Source: Roridomyces roridus
Lineage: Eukaryota > Basidiomycota > Agaricomycetes > Agaricales > Mycenaceae
Direction of reading: 5' to 3'
DNA length: 64,000 bases
NCBI GenBank assembly: GCA_029378245.1
Contig: JARKIF010000109.1
Coordinates: forward strand, 48,581-112,580
Below, piece after piece: positions 1 to 10,071 of this stretch. Under the pieces are notes generated by a model. That model saw only the letters and a list, made by a program, of their open reading frames with translations. It did no database searches and was not told the origin of the DNA. The position numbers and the translations under genes were made by a program. Within the stretch, counting starts at the first letter, position 1. Each line of letters opens with the position of its first letter.

Positions 1-166
1 TCTGGGTTCGGTTTTGGCTGGTTGCATTCTATTTTACGGCTGCATGCTAAATCCTGTTCCCTGCCACATTGCATTGTCCCGCCAACCTACAGTACTGTGT
101 CAGAAAGGGCACATTGGTTTGCGCCCCATTGTAGTTGCAGGGCACATTCCATTGCTGTTACCGTCC

Positions 167-901
167 CTACATACCACAAGAGCACGATCCTGGCGGGCAA
201 TAGATGCAACTATAACCTAATTGAACGCGACCTCAAAACAACACAAAGGAGATAGACGTACACTGGCTGAGAAGAACAGGGCACTGGCCACGGAATGAAC
301 GCATCTGCCGGGTGTTGGGAGGGAGGTGCCGGGGTGTATTGATTTAAAGAGGTCAAATATTGCTGGCTATACTGGACCTCTCCGTGCGAATGCGGCAACA
401 ACAGAGGGTGGGTCCCTCCTCCCGTCGCCATTTGATATGTGCCGCTATCGAAGACTGGTGTGACCAGTTCGGAGTTCGTCCCATAAGTGCTGGAACTCGG
501 CGCAGTTCGTGGCTCGATACTGTACCTGAACCTCGTCGGAGTGGACAGGTTCGGTGTCCCAGTCCCCTGCGAGAACCGAGGATCATTGGAAGGGACTGTC
601 CCATGGAATGATTGCAACGGTGGGAAGGATTCAGACCCGCGAAGAGGCGAAGAGGTAACTGAATCCGATATTTCGTTGGCATTGGTGTCCGACTGAGCGT
701 GTTCCTGGTCGACGGAAATGTATTGACAAACAAGCCCCATTTTTATGCACCTCGCGCAAGGCAGGGTCTCAGAATCCTTTGACTCGCACTTGAGAGTATA
801 ACTTGGTCATCTTGCTCATGTAGATAAAAAGATCTCACCTTGACTTTGCGCTTGCGGCAATGGAGACAGGCAATGCATACTCTCCTGCGCGGTGTAAACA
901 T
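167..901 (-). CDS. Small Zn2Cys6 zinc-cluster protein, type 1 (copy A)
   Basis: Three exons read on the minus strand: 901-839, 788-262 and 209-167, with short GT-AG introns at 789-838 and 210-261. Exon 1 begins MFTPRRRVCIACLHCRKRK, the first half of a fungal zinc cluster (CxxC then basic residues). Exon 2 supplies the second half, CESKDSETLPCARC followed by IKMGLVC, then a Ser/Pro/Thr-rich low-complexity region. Exon 3 adds a short cysteine-rich end, CIYCPPGSCSCGM, then stop. The protein is only about 210 residues and lacks the middle homology region of full zinc-cluster activators, so it may bind DNA without activating. The ATG at 901 is the first in frame; a longer reading upstream has no ATG. 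The copy at 39.7 kb is a clear paralogue with the same exon structure. Confidence 0.75.
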
Positions 902-1116
902 GTGAGGTTGGTGTTGGGGAAACTCATCCAAGGAGAGTTGTTTTTGAATGGTTCGAGCGCCTGGTCTGAATTCAACTAGTCAAAAATACAAATATATGTC
1001 CGTCCGACGACTTCCGGACCGCCGGTCTTCATAGAGACAAATTTCTCTTGGTAACGGCAAGTAAAAGTTGAAGTAACTACGCATCCACTTTCCTGGGGTT
1101 CTCGTCACCAGACAGG

Positions 1117-2065
1117 TGCCGGATTGAGGGACTATCGTCATAAATGAAACTGATTCCATCCCGTGGATTGAACATTTGAATAAGGAAGGAAAGAAGGTCA
1201 CCTCTCGCCGATCGGAGATTCCGAATTCGGAACTCTGCTGGCAGTCGGAGATTCAAGATTGCGCGTGAATCTGTTTGATGTGATTTTATTTGGGAAGAAG
1301 GACGACGGATGCGCTGACAATTCGAATCCGCACATGGTGTACTGGCTGGACCAATACGGACCCTGGTGGCCACTGGCCCATGGGAGACGTGAAAGCGTAG
1401 TGAATCTCTTGCGGGGCCCATCCGGCGTTCCTGATGGTCAGTGCGCGTTCCTTGAGGTCTGAGCTTGTGCGGCGATTGACCATTGAACGCAGCGGTAGAA
1501 GTGAAGAGCTTAGAGCGAAATTTCCTTTTTGATCGCACGCAAAAATCGTGATTGACACGACTCCTGACAAATCTGTTGACGGTGCTCGGTCTGGGCCCAA
1601 AGGAGCGTTGCCGGCCGACATTCCCTGTGAGCTGACAGATCGCCGATGCCACCGTATGTGTCGAGCTCCCTAAGGCATCCGGACGGTGATACTTGGCAGG
1701 TTATCGTGCCGTCTACTCGGCAGAAGGAGCAATTCAACGCCTTTCAACTTTCAACAAGTCAGATGCGCATGACTCATGGAGAACACTGAAAACCGAATAC
1801 GTGTGCGTGTGCATGTTCTCTGCTACTAGCAGGAAAGGTGCCGGGTGGAGAGCGGGAGTGTCCCAGCTGAAACTGATTCTATCCCGTGGATGGACAATTT
1901 CAAGGTCACCTCATCGGGACTGAGTCTGTGCCGCACCAATGTAGCAGTCAGGATTGACTAACAGTGAGGCGAATCAGTACAATTCAATTGAGAAACGCTG
2001 CAGAGGATGCCGAATACCCTGCCAACTTGAAAGCGCTGTACGGCATCCTACCTTCAAGCCCCTGC
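1117..2065 (+). repeat. Dispersed repeat R1 (two copies) followed by R2
   Basis: R1 occurs at about 1117-1205 and 1848-1920. Its core is a near-identical stretch containing ACTGATTCCATCCCG then GGATTGAA and, a little further on, AAGGTCACCTC. R2 follows at about 2000-2060 (GAGGATGCCGAATACCC then GCCAAC). R1 and R2 recur in the same order near 39.0-39.1 kb (inverted), 51.6-51.95 kb and 58.96-59.3 kb, always upstream of a type 1 zinc-cluster gene or remnant. The stretch 902-2399 otherwise holds no gene I can support; the open reading frames there show no family motif. Confidence 0.6.
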
Positions 2066-2399
2066 TGGCCGTGGTTGAATTCGGATAGAGGAATGGTTAC
2101 TGATATGTGTCACTGACCAGGGCTTTTCGGCCACTAGTGCAAGAGGATCATTGGATTTGCACGAGGTCGGGCGGTGGTACCTGATCGGACGGAACGTTTG
2201 ATACTGCGGAGAGCGGCTGTTGCTGGCTCCAAGGAGAAGTCAGGAGCGTGTTCAGACTTCCACGAGAATTTCGGAGATGGGAGTGGCGGCGTTGTGAGAA
2301 AAAGGTGGCTAGTTGTCGCTCAAGAGGAGTTTGACAAGAAAATACAGGATTGTTCGTGGGCTGGAGAATATACAACAAAGATTTATAACAGGTGAATGT

Positions 2400-4270
2400 T
2401 CAATTAAATCCACCGGCCACCCACCCGCTCGGTGTATAAAAACCATATTGCTTGTGAGGCGCAGGGAGCGGATGCAAGCTCCCCCACGGGTTCTTCACGG
2501 TTCCGAGGGCAGGATGCAAAGTAGCCCCATCCACCCGCAACTCGGCCGCCTCCATTTCAGCCTCCTCGCGGTTGTACGCCTGAACTTGGATTATCAACAT
2601 GTTCGTCGAACGGGATTAAGGCGACGCACCGTGAATAAACTAGGTATTTTTCGATCGACGAGAAGTTGATACGTCTTCTCCCTGTGAGTCCACTGTGGGC
2701 TGACCGGAACCGCCGAATTGAAAGCGACGCAAAGGTCGGGAGGTTCGAATCGGCTGTCCTTCCTTTCGACGAATTGGTGGTACGTCCTAAAGCAAATTAA
2801 GGGACGAGCTCAGGAGGAGAGAAACAGTCACTCACTGGACTACGTATTCGTGGATACGCTTGTTCCCTCGGCGAGTGCACTGACTGTAAGTGATTCAGTT
2901 CGGCTTGAAAGTGATGGATGATAAAGGCGACAAACGGGCACGTCTCGCAGTTCTCGGTGACTCTTTCAGGTACCGTTGGACCACAGAAAACGATCTATAC
3001 AGGATGAGTCTCGGTGGGAGTATGTAGATCATCGTACCTTCAGAGTTTTCACTTCAGGCAGTCGATGAAGAATTTCTTCAAACATGGTAGAAGCGTGGCA
3101 TTCAAAAGCCAATGGCCCGACAAGAATCTAGTATCGTTCTTCAGAATGGGGAACGCACAGGCGAAAAGAAGAACTGACGTGAATAGTGAGCGTTTTTTTT
3201 CCTCGTCCATGCGTCGTCTTTATTGAGCATCTCCAGTCCATAGAGTATCGTCATTGCCATGGAAAGAGTATCAGACACCATCCGGATCCAGGGCGCTGTC
3301 GGGGACCAGGCGGGGATATTATAGAATTTGCGTAGCTCGTCGCCGAATTCGCTCTCCCAGGTCGATCCCTCCAGCGACGTCCACACGGCTTTGACGCGTG
3401 CGGGAACCCACCCGCAACGGCGACCATGACCACGCTCTTTCGCCAAAACGTTCTCGAACCGCAGCTGGGTGCGCAGTTCGACGTTGATCTGGCATTGGGA
3501 ACGCGTACCGACGCGAGCATCATCGCACGGGGCGTGATGGAGCGCGAACGCGGCTTCCCAGTGCGCAGACGAGCAGCAGAAGCTGAAGCTGCAGTCCGGG
3601 CAAGGAATCAAGCCCTCCGACGTCGTGCCACTGGTTGCGGCTTCTATACGCATCAAGTGGTCGGTGCGCGTGCTTTGAAATACTCAGTACAATGTCCGGT
3701 CAAAGCGAGTGCAAAGTTCGTACCACACCATGCATCGCGGTTCGTCCTTGATCAGAGTTTCCTCGACCGCGGTAAGGGATCTTGTCTCTGTAAGTAACAC
3801 AGGCGTTGACTCAGACGAAGACAAGTAAGTACCTGGTTAGTGAAACCTCGCACATATTCCTGTACAATTTCATCTGCCTCTCGGTCAGATCGAAAAGGAG
3901 ATTCACGTCGGTGGTCGGCTGGTGGGGAATGTGCACGAAGAGGGCAGAGACGGTGACGCTGGCTTCGACTTTGGCGATGGTCTTGCAGAGCGACTTGTGC
4001 ACGCTCCAATCGAGCTGATGTATGGCTTGAAAACACGATGGGAGTACGAGCGTAGCGTCCACGGACCTTTTGGCATTCTGGCATCGGAGCTGTGAGCCAC
4101 CCAGGCAAGGATAACTAGCTCGACGCACCTGGGCTACAATAGGCAACTCGGCGGCATCCACCACATCGAGAGAGTGGGGCAGCGTCTCCTTTGAAGCAAC
4201 TGTGGTAGTAGCAGGCTTGGCCCATCCGCGCGGTGAGCGGCGGAAAATTGGGGCGCGAATCGTCTTGCAT
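2400..4270 (-). CDS. MYND zinc finger / MSS51-like C-terminal domain protein, possibly decaying (copy 1)
   Basis: Start chosen at the ATG at 4270-4268 (MQDDSRPNF). Exon 1 carries the first MYND half (CYYHSCFKGD, then LSRCGGCRRVAYCSP). Exon 2 starts at 4025 with the second half, HQLDWSVHKSLC; the usual Cys-Gln is replaced by Ile-His-Gln. Later exons give LTERQMKLYRNMCEVSLTR, then LIPCPDCSFSFCCSSAHW, EEILHRLPEVKTLK, EPPDLCVAFNSA, and the typical end NPWGSL with YGFYTPSGWVAGGFN. Introns at 4026-4128 and 3781-3832 join in frame. Two defects are visible: an in-frame TGA at 3686-3684, between CMVWYELCTRF and LIPCPDC, with no plausible intron around it, and a run of eight A (3192-3199, minus sense) where seven would keep frame into TLTIH. 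It is either a young pseudogene or carries assembly errors. MSS51-like C-terminal proteins are abundant and mostly uncharacterised in Agaricomycetes. Confidence 0.65.
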
Positions 4271-4540
4271 GGTGGTTCCGAAGAAAAAATTTGTAACGCA
4301 GCCTCGAGGGTTCCCAGAGTCAGTGATGGCTTCTTCGAACTTTTGAGCCTAGGCACGAGTCCGAGTTGTGTACGTACATCTGCTGAACGGGATTTGGAAG
4401 GCCGCGGTCATCCACAGTTGAAGAGGATAAGCACTAGTCGGTGGGCGTGCCCAAGTTGCAGCCTGCCAGGCATGGAGGTTGGACCAGAGGAACTGTGTCA
4501 AGGAGTTGACATGGTGGTTGGTGAACAAGTCTCTTTGATG

Positions 4541-4972
4541 CAGTGATGGCCATAGGGGCCCTATTTCGACCCCCGCCGACCCATAGGGCCCTATTAGGCC
4601 CTATGGCCCTATTAGGCCCTATGGCCCTATAATAGGGCCTCCAGCATAGGGCCCTATTTCCAAAAAAGGAAATACTCCGAACACCCACCAAACACCAGTG
4701 GTTGGTTCTTGGTTGGTTCATTTCCACAGCGTTCTTCAATCTTTCAGCTTTCCATGGACATGAATGGGCTCCCTGACCTTGCAGACCACGTCCGTGTGCC
4801 CAGAGCCCCATCGGGGGGGGTGAAGAGGCTTCGGCGGCGTTTGATCCGGTTTTGATGGTATCAATAGGGCCTGGGTAGGGCCTACCGCTGAAGGTCATGA
4901 CCTGTAGGGCCCTATTTTAGGGTGTGGATAGGCCCTATCACGTAGGGCCCTATCCCCCCTAGGCCATCACTG
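4541..4972. mobile_element. hAT-type MITE with 8-bp target-site duplication
   Basis: The 432-bp element begins CAGTGATGGCC and ends GGCCATCACTG, a perfect 11-bp terminal inverted repeat that continues imperfectly through AGGGG and AGGGCCCTA. It is flanked on both sides by the direct repeat CTTTGATG (4533-4540 and 4973-4980). An 8-bp duplication and a terminus beginning CAGTG are hallmarks of hAT elements. Both ends contain many copies of the palindrome-like TAGGGCCCTA, as expected for subterminal transposase-binding repeats. The interior has no transposase, so the element is non-autonomous. It lies about 260 bp upstream of the start of the MYND copy 1 gene. Confidence 0.88.
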
Positions 4973-5094
4973 CTTTGATGATGCCAATCAAATGATCATG
5001 ATTCACTACCGTCTCTTCGACTATTCAAGAAATACGCTAGTTCAATGCAGATATGTACAAGAAGAAATACTTGGGACGTCGACGGCAACGAATC

Positions 5095-5845
5095 GAGTTC
5101 AATTCAATGCACAGGCCAGCCATCCGCTCAACGTATAGAAACCATACCGTCTGTGGCCGGCGGGCATTGGATTCAGGCTGCCCCACGGGTTTTTAGCAGC
5201 CTGCCCGAAGGTAGGATGAAAGGTTACACCAAGTGTCTCTATGTAACAGCCCTACCTCCATTTCCGCCTCCTCCCGGTTGCATGACTACATCCGAATAAA
5301 CACGACATGCATGTTGACTCTTGAGAAAAAAGACGGACCGTGACGTACCGTGAACACAGTACGTACCTTCCTCTCGGATAGGAGCCGGTATGTTTCTTCT
5401 CTGTTGGGCCAGTTGAATACTGCGGAATTGAAGCCAACGCAGAGGTCGGGAGGCTCGAATGCGCCACCCTTCCTCTTCACGTAAGTATCGGTAGTCGGAT
5501 GGCGAGGAATGAGCGTCAAGCGCGTAGCGACTCCGGTGATGTCTCGATTTTCGCGATGGTCTTGCATAGAGGCTTGTGGAGGCTCCAATCAAGCTGGATG
5601 CGTGGCTTGAAAACGGGATCGGAGTATGAGCTTAACGTTCACGAACCTTCTGGTACTCTTGCGGCTGCTATTAGTTATGGCTGCCAGGCAAGACCATGCT
5701 GCGACGCACCTGGACTGCAATACGCAACTCGACGGCATCCACCACATCGAGAGAGCGGAACGGTGTCTGCCTTAAAGCAACTGTGATAGTAGCAGGCTTG
5801 ACCCATTATCGCTATGAGCGTCGGAGACAACGGGGGCGAGTCCAT
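5095..5845 (-). pseudogene. MYND / MSS51-like pseudogene (copy 2, internally deleted)
   Basis: The 5' part (ATG at 5845) matches copy 1 closely: MGQACYYHSCFK, then LSRCGGCRRVAYCSP. The second MYND half has one extra base (near 5595) that shifts frame ahead of WSLHKPLC. The body then jumps from the PTTD region straight to EPPDLCVGFNSA and ETYRLLSERK, missing about 1.1 kb present in copy 1. The sequence matching the copy 1 C-terminus (5095-5300) is riddled with stops. The 3' homology with the region 2395-2790 is visible at DNA level. This is a duplicate of the neighbouring gene that lost its middle. Confidence 0.75.
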
Positions 5846-6332
5846 GGCGGTGGTTCGGAAGACAAAGATTTGTAACCCGCCTCGAGGGTTCACAGTGATC
5901 GCTTCTTGGAACTGCAAGGCCCGACCGATTATGTACAATATGCGCAACGGTGACAAACGTGTAGGACTGGAATCATCAGGACCAAGAAGACATATACTGA
6001 TACAGGACATGTCGTCGGGGACAATGGTGCCGTTGACTCCAGAGGAAAGTTGCAATCGGGATTCGGCGGTGGGAGGCGGCCCAGGGCCGCGTCAGGAGGT
6101 GGAAGTTGCAAGCGTGTACCACCACAGCACCACTGGTAGGAGAGGTCGAACCGTCGGGAAGGTCAGCGAATTAAATGAACATGATGAGTTCACGGACATG
6201 GTGGAAGGTCGCAAAGTGTGTGTGGAATCAGATGTAGTGATGCATCAAATGTGATTGACAGCATCAATAAAGCTTGCCGAGGCCCGGAAGCAAAATGGGT
6301 CGATCAATTTTTAACTGTGCCGTCTTGCCACC
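5846..6332. other. Intergenic, no feature seen
   Basis: Lies between the divergent MYND pseudogene and the next gene. No repeat or motif beyond ordinary promoter sequence was recognised. The context CCACCATG at 6329 supports the downstream start codon. Confidence 0.4.
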
Positions 6333-8550
6333 ATGCCGTCGAAAAAGAAAGAGTCGTCCGCAAAGCCCAAGCCCGCCCCAGCCCCTGTCATAGACGAGTT
6401 TGCCGACATGTGTGCTGCTCTGGACGCCTCTGGACGTGCGTGTGGCGGGAAAACAAAGGAAGCGTCCAAGTGGTGCCCGAGACACGATGAGGTGCGCCGC
6501 AGTCGACGCGTTTCTTTGCGTGTGGCTGACCACTGCAGGAGCGAATCAAGCTGTATATCAACTACAAGGCCCACCACTCGGCCCTCGACGCGTTTCCGGA
6601 GCATTCGATATGCCACAGTGCAGGGGCGATTGGCGGCTGTGCGTCGTTGGAGACGGTCAGGGCGTGGAATAAGGCCCTGTTGACCAAGTACCAGCTGCTG
6701 AGTCGGTGCGTTGTGTTTTAGCATCGTGCCACCCGGATTTTTGACGAAAGAGCACAGGTGTATCAGTGCTCGTGCGTATTTCACCGAACGCTTCTTTGGG
6801 TGCGTGTTCCTCAACACTATCCCTACTCAGTGTCTAATACTCACCATAGCAACGATATGGCATGTAGTATTCTTTTTTCGTGACCATTCAAGCCGACAAT
6901 CAGCCTAGGATTTTGGCCACAAGACGTTCTGGCATTTTCTCGTCAAGCAGCTCCACAAAATCGAGGGTCTTCTCGAAGGCGTCGAGAAACGTGCGTGCGA
7001 GCTCGTCCTCGAGGCTCAAAACGCTCTCTGGGTCCTCGAGCTTCACTCCGAGTCGCCCGAGGAGGATTGCTCCGGCCACGATGACGGCCTCTTCTCCGCC
7101 ACACGCAAGCCCACGGTAGACATTAATATCGCCGATGTGGAAGACCCACTGGACGTGGCCCTGCGCGAAAAGTACGGCATTCTCTCGACCTTGGTTCCAG
7201 GCTTACCCGCGTCTAGATGTCTCCTTCTCTGGGAAAAAATCAAAACTCGACTTGCGCGGTATTGCGCACCTGCGATATCCAGATACTACAACGAACGCAT
7301 CAAGATTATCCACGCTTGCGTTCGTCGGGCGATCTACACGGACCCCAAGTTGCTCGTTGCCGCACAAAACTACCCAACCGTCACCGCGCTGCTTACCGAC
7401 GCGACATTGGACCTGCGCATCGTGGAGAAGCTCTGGGACGCGATTCGGTGTGTTTATGTGCATGAAGTTCGCGCTGCGATCGGTGAGTCGTATGGGTCTT
7501 GTTGATTTCTTTGCTGAATTTGGTTAGACGACGTGTTGCGTCCGAAAGATGGGCCAGGGGAATATATGGAGCTGCTCGGCGGACGGGTGTACAAGGATCT
7601 CAGCAGCACGCCATTTCCTTTCCATGCATGGGGCCACATGACCGCGCTTTTCATGTGTTACTCGTGCGTTCGTCGCGTCTGCAAAACGGTATGTATCCAC
7701 TTTCATGACCTACGTTTTACTTATAGTCCGATAGATGGAAGAGCTCGTCGAATTCACGCGCTACGTCGTTTTGACTATGCCGGGAATCAACCAATCGCAC
7801 CTCAAATACGAATGGCCTTCCTACACTGGCTCCAAGGTCCTCACCCTCTGCGGCTTCCTCCCCAACGCCATCGACGACTTTGGCCAGCGTTCCGTCGTGA
7901 GTAAATGCAACTGCGTCTACGACGGCCAACCACACTGGGCCGAAACGGTTACGTCGTACGTCCTCGCCGGGGGTCTTCCCTTGAGCGATCCCAAAGCCCA
8001 GGAATTCGTGAACAAGTGCTTGAGGGATCCCAAGCTCATGGTACTCGTACGCAAAGGACGGGAGGGCCGTGTTATTCGGTCTGCCCCGCGGATTTGGGCC
8101 GAACGTGTGAGGCATGCGAGCACGCGCGCGGGGTTGCGTGCGGCCGAGTGGGACCCGGCGTCTACGATTTATTATCAGGACAGCGTACTTGAGGAGGCGT
8201 GTCCCAAGTTGACTGTCGTCGTTGATAATCGGGACACGGATCATCGGGGGATTGAGGATTGTTTTCAGCTTGTGATTGTTGATGGTGGGGAGGGTACGAT
8301 GGGGGAGTTTGTGGAGAGGTTGAGTCGGGTGTGGTTGGAGGAGGTTTATGGGTGTAAGGATGTTATGGGTTTGATGGGGGAGATTGCGATGCCGTATGTG
8401 ACCAGTGAGGAGATTGAGTTTTCCAGGACTGGCAAGGGGACCGCGTTTGTCGTGTCCAATTCGGAGACGGACGTCTTGACGGCGTATAAAAAGCTGTGGG
8501 GGAAGGCGCCGGCTGAATTGGCGGATGATGATATCTTGGAGAGGGTTTGA
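6333..8550 (+). CDS. Uncharacterised 642-residue protein with N-terminal C/H zinc-binding motif
   Basis: I did not recognise a named family. Exons: 6333-6491, 6539-6705, 6758-6799, 6850-6859, 6909-7482, 7528-7688 and 7735-8550; all joins keep frame. The N-terminus is a Lys/Pro-rich tail (MPSKKKESS), then MCAALDASGRACGG and WCPRHDE, a C-x9-C...C-x2-H pattern like short zinc-binding motifs found in many eukaryotic and phage proteins. The rest is soluble, alpha-helical in character, with no membrane segment or signal peptide. The tiny 10-nt exon 4 and its following GC-AG intron are my inference: they restore frame into DFGHKTFWHF. A single gene rather than two is preferred because the acceptor at 7734 joins KT to MEELVEF in frame. 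Function unknown. Confidence 0.7.
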
Positions 8551-8628
8551 ATTTGTGTACAACCAATGCCCATTTGAAACTACATTGAGAGAAATTACAG
8601 ATACAACATGTTCGACAGCCCAATTCAT

Positions 8629-9865
8629 TCAAACAACTTCACTTTGCTTAACCTGAGGTTCTGGAGCGATAATCCACCACGCCACGACAGGTCGAACTAC
8701 ATCGTTCAACCGCTGAGGGTCTGTGGATTTACCGCTCGATGAGAATCCCACTCCCATCAGCCCAGCTACGATTTGGTATGGGACACTGGTAGATTCGTGC
8801 AACTTGACGGTAATGTTCACCGCTGCATGACTCGTAGGAAGGGTGGAAATCCCGAAATATGGGTAGTTTACTCCGCCGATTCCCATGACATGCCTGTCCT
8901 CCAGCGAGGGAGCATAGGCAGACCAAAAACGACTGGAGGGTAACTCTGCTGGGTTCTTCACAGGACGTTTCTGAGAAGTTGGATTAGGGTGTGGTGTGTC
9001 GAGGAACCCGAGGGAAACGTACGGGAGATTCGAGTTTCGGTCCAAGGAATTGGCCATCGCAAGAAAATGCGCAAAAGGCTGTGATCCAACCAGTCAGGCG
9101 TGGTTCTTTACCGCCAAAACCCTCGCGATGGATGACTGTTTTCCAAAACGCTGGCGTGACACTCGGCGAATCGAACAAGTCGACGAGCTGGGATATGACG
9201 GGGTGCAACAAATGAAACCAGGCAATGGCGGGGATACCGTGCCCTTTCAACATCTCGAGTTTATTGAGGATAAGTTGCCAGTCTGTGCGCAAGCCCTCGA
9301 GTGTGACTTGGCGTATTCCACGGTGCTTCGTCTCGGTGTGAGTGAGGGACGTCTCCCCGACGACGGCACTGGAGCCCGAAGTCGTCATAAGCAACGTCGA
9401 CGCAGCGACCATGTCGTTAGGCTGGGAAGTGGAGAATTTGGGAAGAATCCAGTGGCGGAGAGCGGGGCGGCTCCGCAGTACGTTGCGTTTCGTCGATTTA
9501 GCCATCTTCTTGCGCGAGAGTGGGGGGTTTCTGACAACCACGCTGAGCGGCTCGGGGACATCGCCTGGATGCTCATGGTTGTAGTAGAGGATGAACTGCG
9601 AGATGAGAGCGAGCCAGACATCGTCTGGACGGAGCACAAGCTCGTGGCTATCTGTGTAGGCAGAGAGGACGGTGCGCACGAAGCCGCCGTGCTCGTTTGG
9701 AACGACTTTGAATTGGGTGTCGTTTGCGGCGATATGTCCACCGATGCAGCATTGGAGAATCTGATAAGCTCCGTCTCTCTTGAGGATCTGAGCGCCGGTA
9801 ACGCCCGGGACCTCCTTGGTCGTCGCTGGGCCAGGGAGGTCAACGAGGTTGAGGGTAACAGGCAT
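8629..9865 (-). CDS. DUF4419 family protein
   Basis: Two exons, 9865-9023 and 8970-8629, separated by a 52-nt intron (8971-9022, GTACGT...CAG); about 394 residues. Family landmarks are seen in order: LRPDDVWLALISQF, LRHWILPKFSTSQPNDMVAAS, VTLEGLRTDWQLI, FHLLHPVISQLVDLFDSP, FWKTVIHREGFGG, LTGWITAFCAF, and FWSAYAPSL with a beta-rich end. DUF4419 proteins are common in basidiomycetes, are cytosolic by sequence, and have no known function. The start at 9865 is the first ATG ahead of the conserved part; an upstream in-frame extension has no ATG. The 3' end faces the end of the preceding gene with about 80 bp between stops. Confidence 0.88.
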
Positions 9866-10071
9866 GGTGGGCGACGCCCACAATAGCTATTCTGGGACAA
9901 GGCCTTCCCATCGGTGCCAGACAACATTCCCCGCTTTATTTGAGATTATAAGCGCCCGTACGCAACGAGCCGCGGACAAACGGAAGTGGTTGAACCATGA
10001 CAGTGGTTGAAGCGAAGAGAGAACTGCTAGCTGACATAACCCGGTTTCTACGGGCTTGACATTGCCGATGC
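9866..10071. promoter_or_regulatory. Short divergent intergenic region between DUF4419 and VWA8 genes
   Basis: About 206 bp separate the two divergent start codons, so the two genes probably share a bidirectional promoter. No specific element could be named. Confidence 0.4.

Noticed and set aside
1077..1652. 191-codon minus-strand frame
   Set aside because: Overlaps repeat R1, has no homology I recognise and no conserved composition.
2738..2756. tRNA-like GGTTCGAATC sequence
   Set aside because: It is inside the coding exon for SRFEPPDLC of the MYND gene on the other strand; no cloverleaf around it.
3664..3690. An 18-nt intron that would remove the in-frame TGA of the MYND gene
   Set aside because: Far below the minimum intron length seen here (about 45 nt), so a true stop or error is more likely.
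4434..4898. 154-codon minus-strand frame
   Set aside because: It lies almost wholly within the hAT MITE and reflects its repeats (IGPNRAIGPNRA).
7717..8628. Minus-strand open frame of 303 codons opposite the last exon of the 6.3-8.5 kb gene
   Set aside because: Composition follows the coding strand in antisense; no motif, while the plus strand continues spliced coding.
8996..9886. Plus-strand open frame of 296 codons opposite the DUF4419 gene
   Set aside because: It is a shadow of the minus-strand exon, which has clear family motifs; the plus frame has no recognisable domain.
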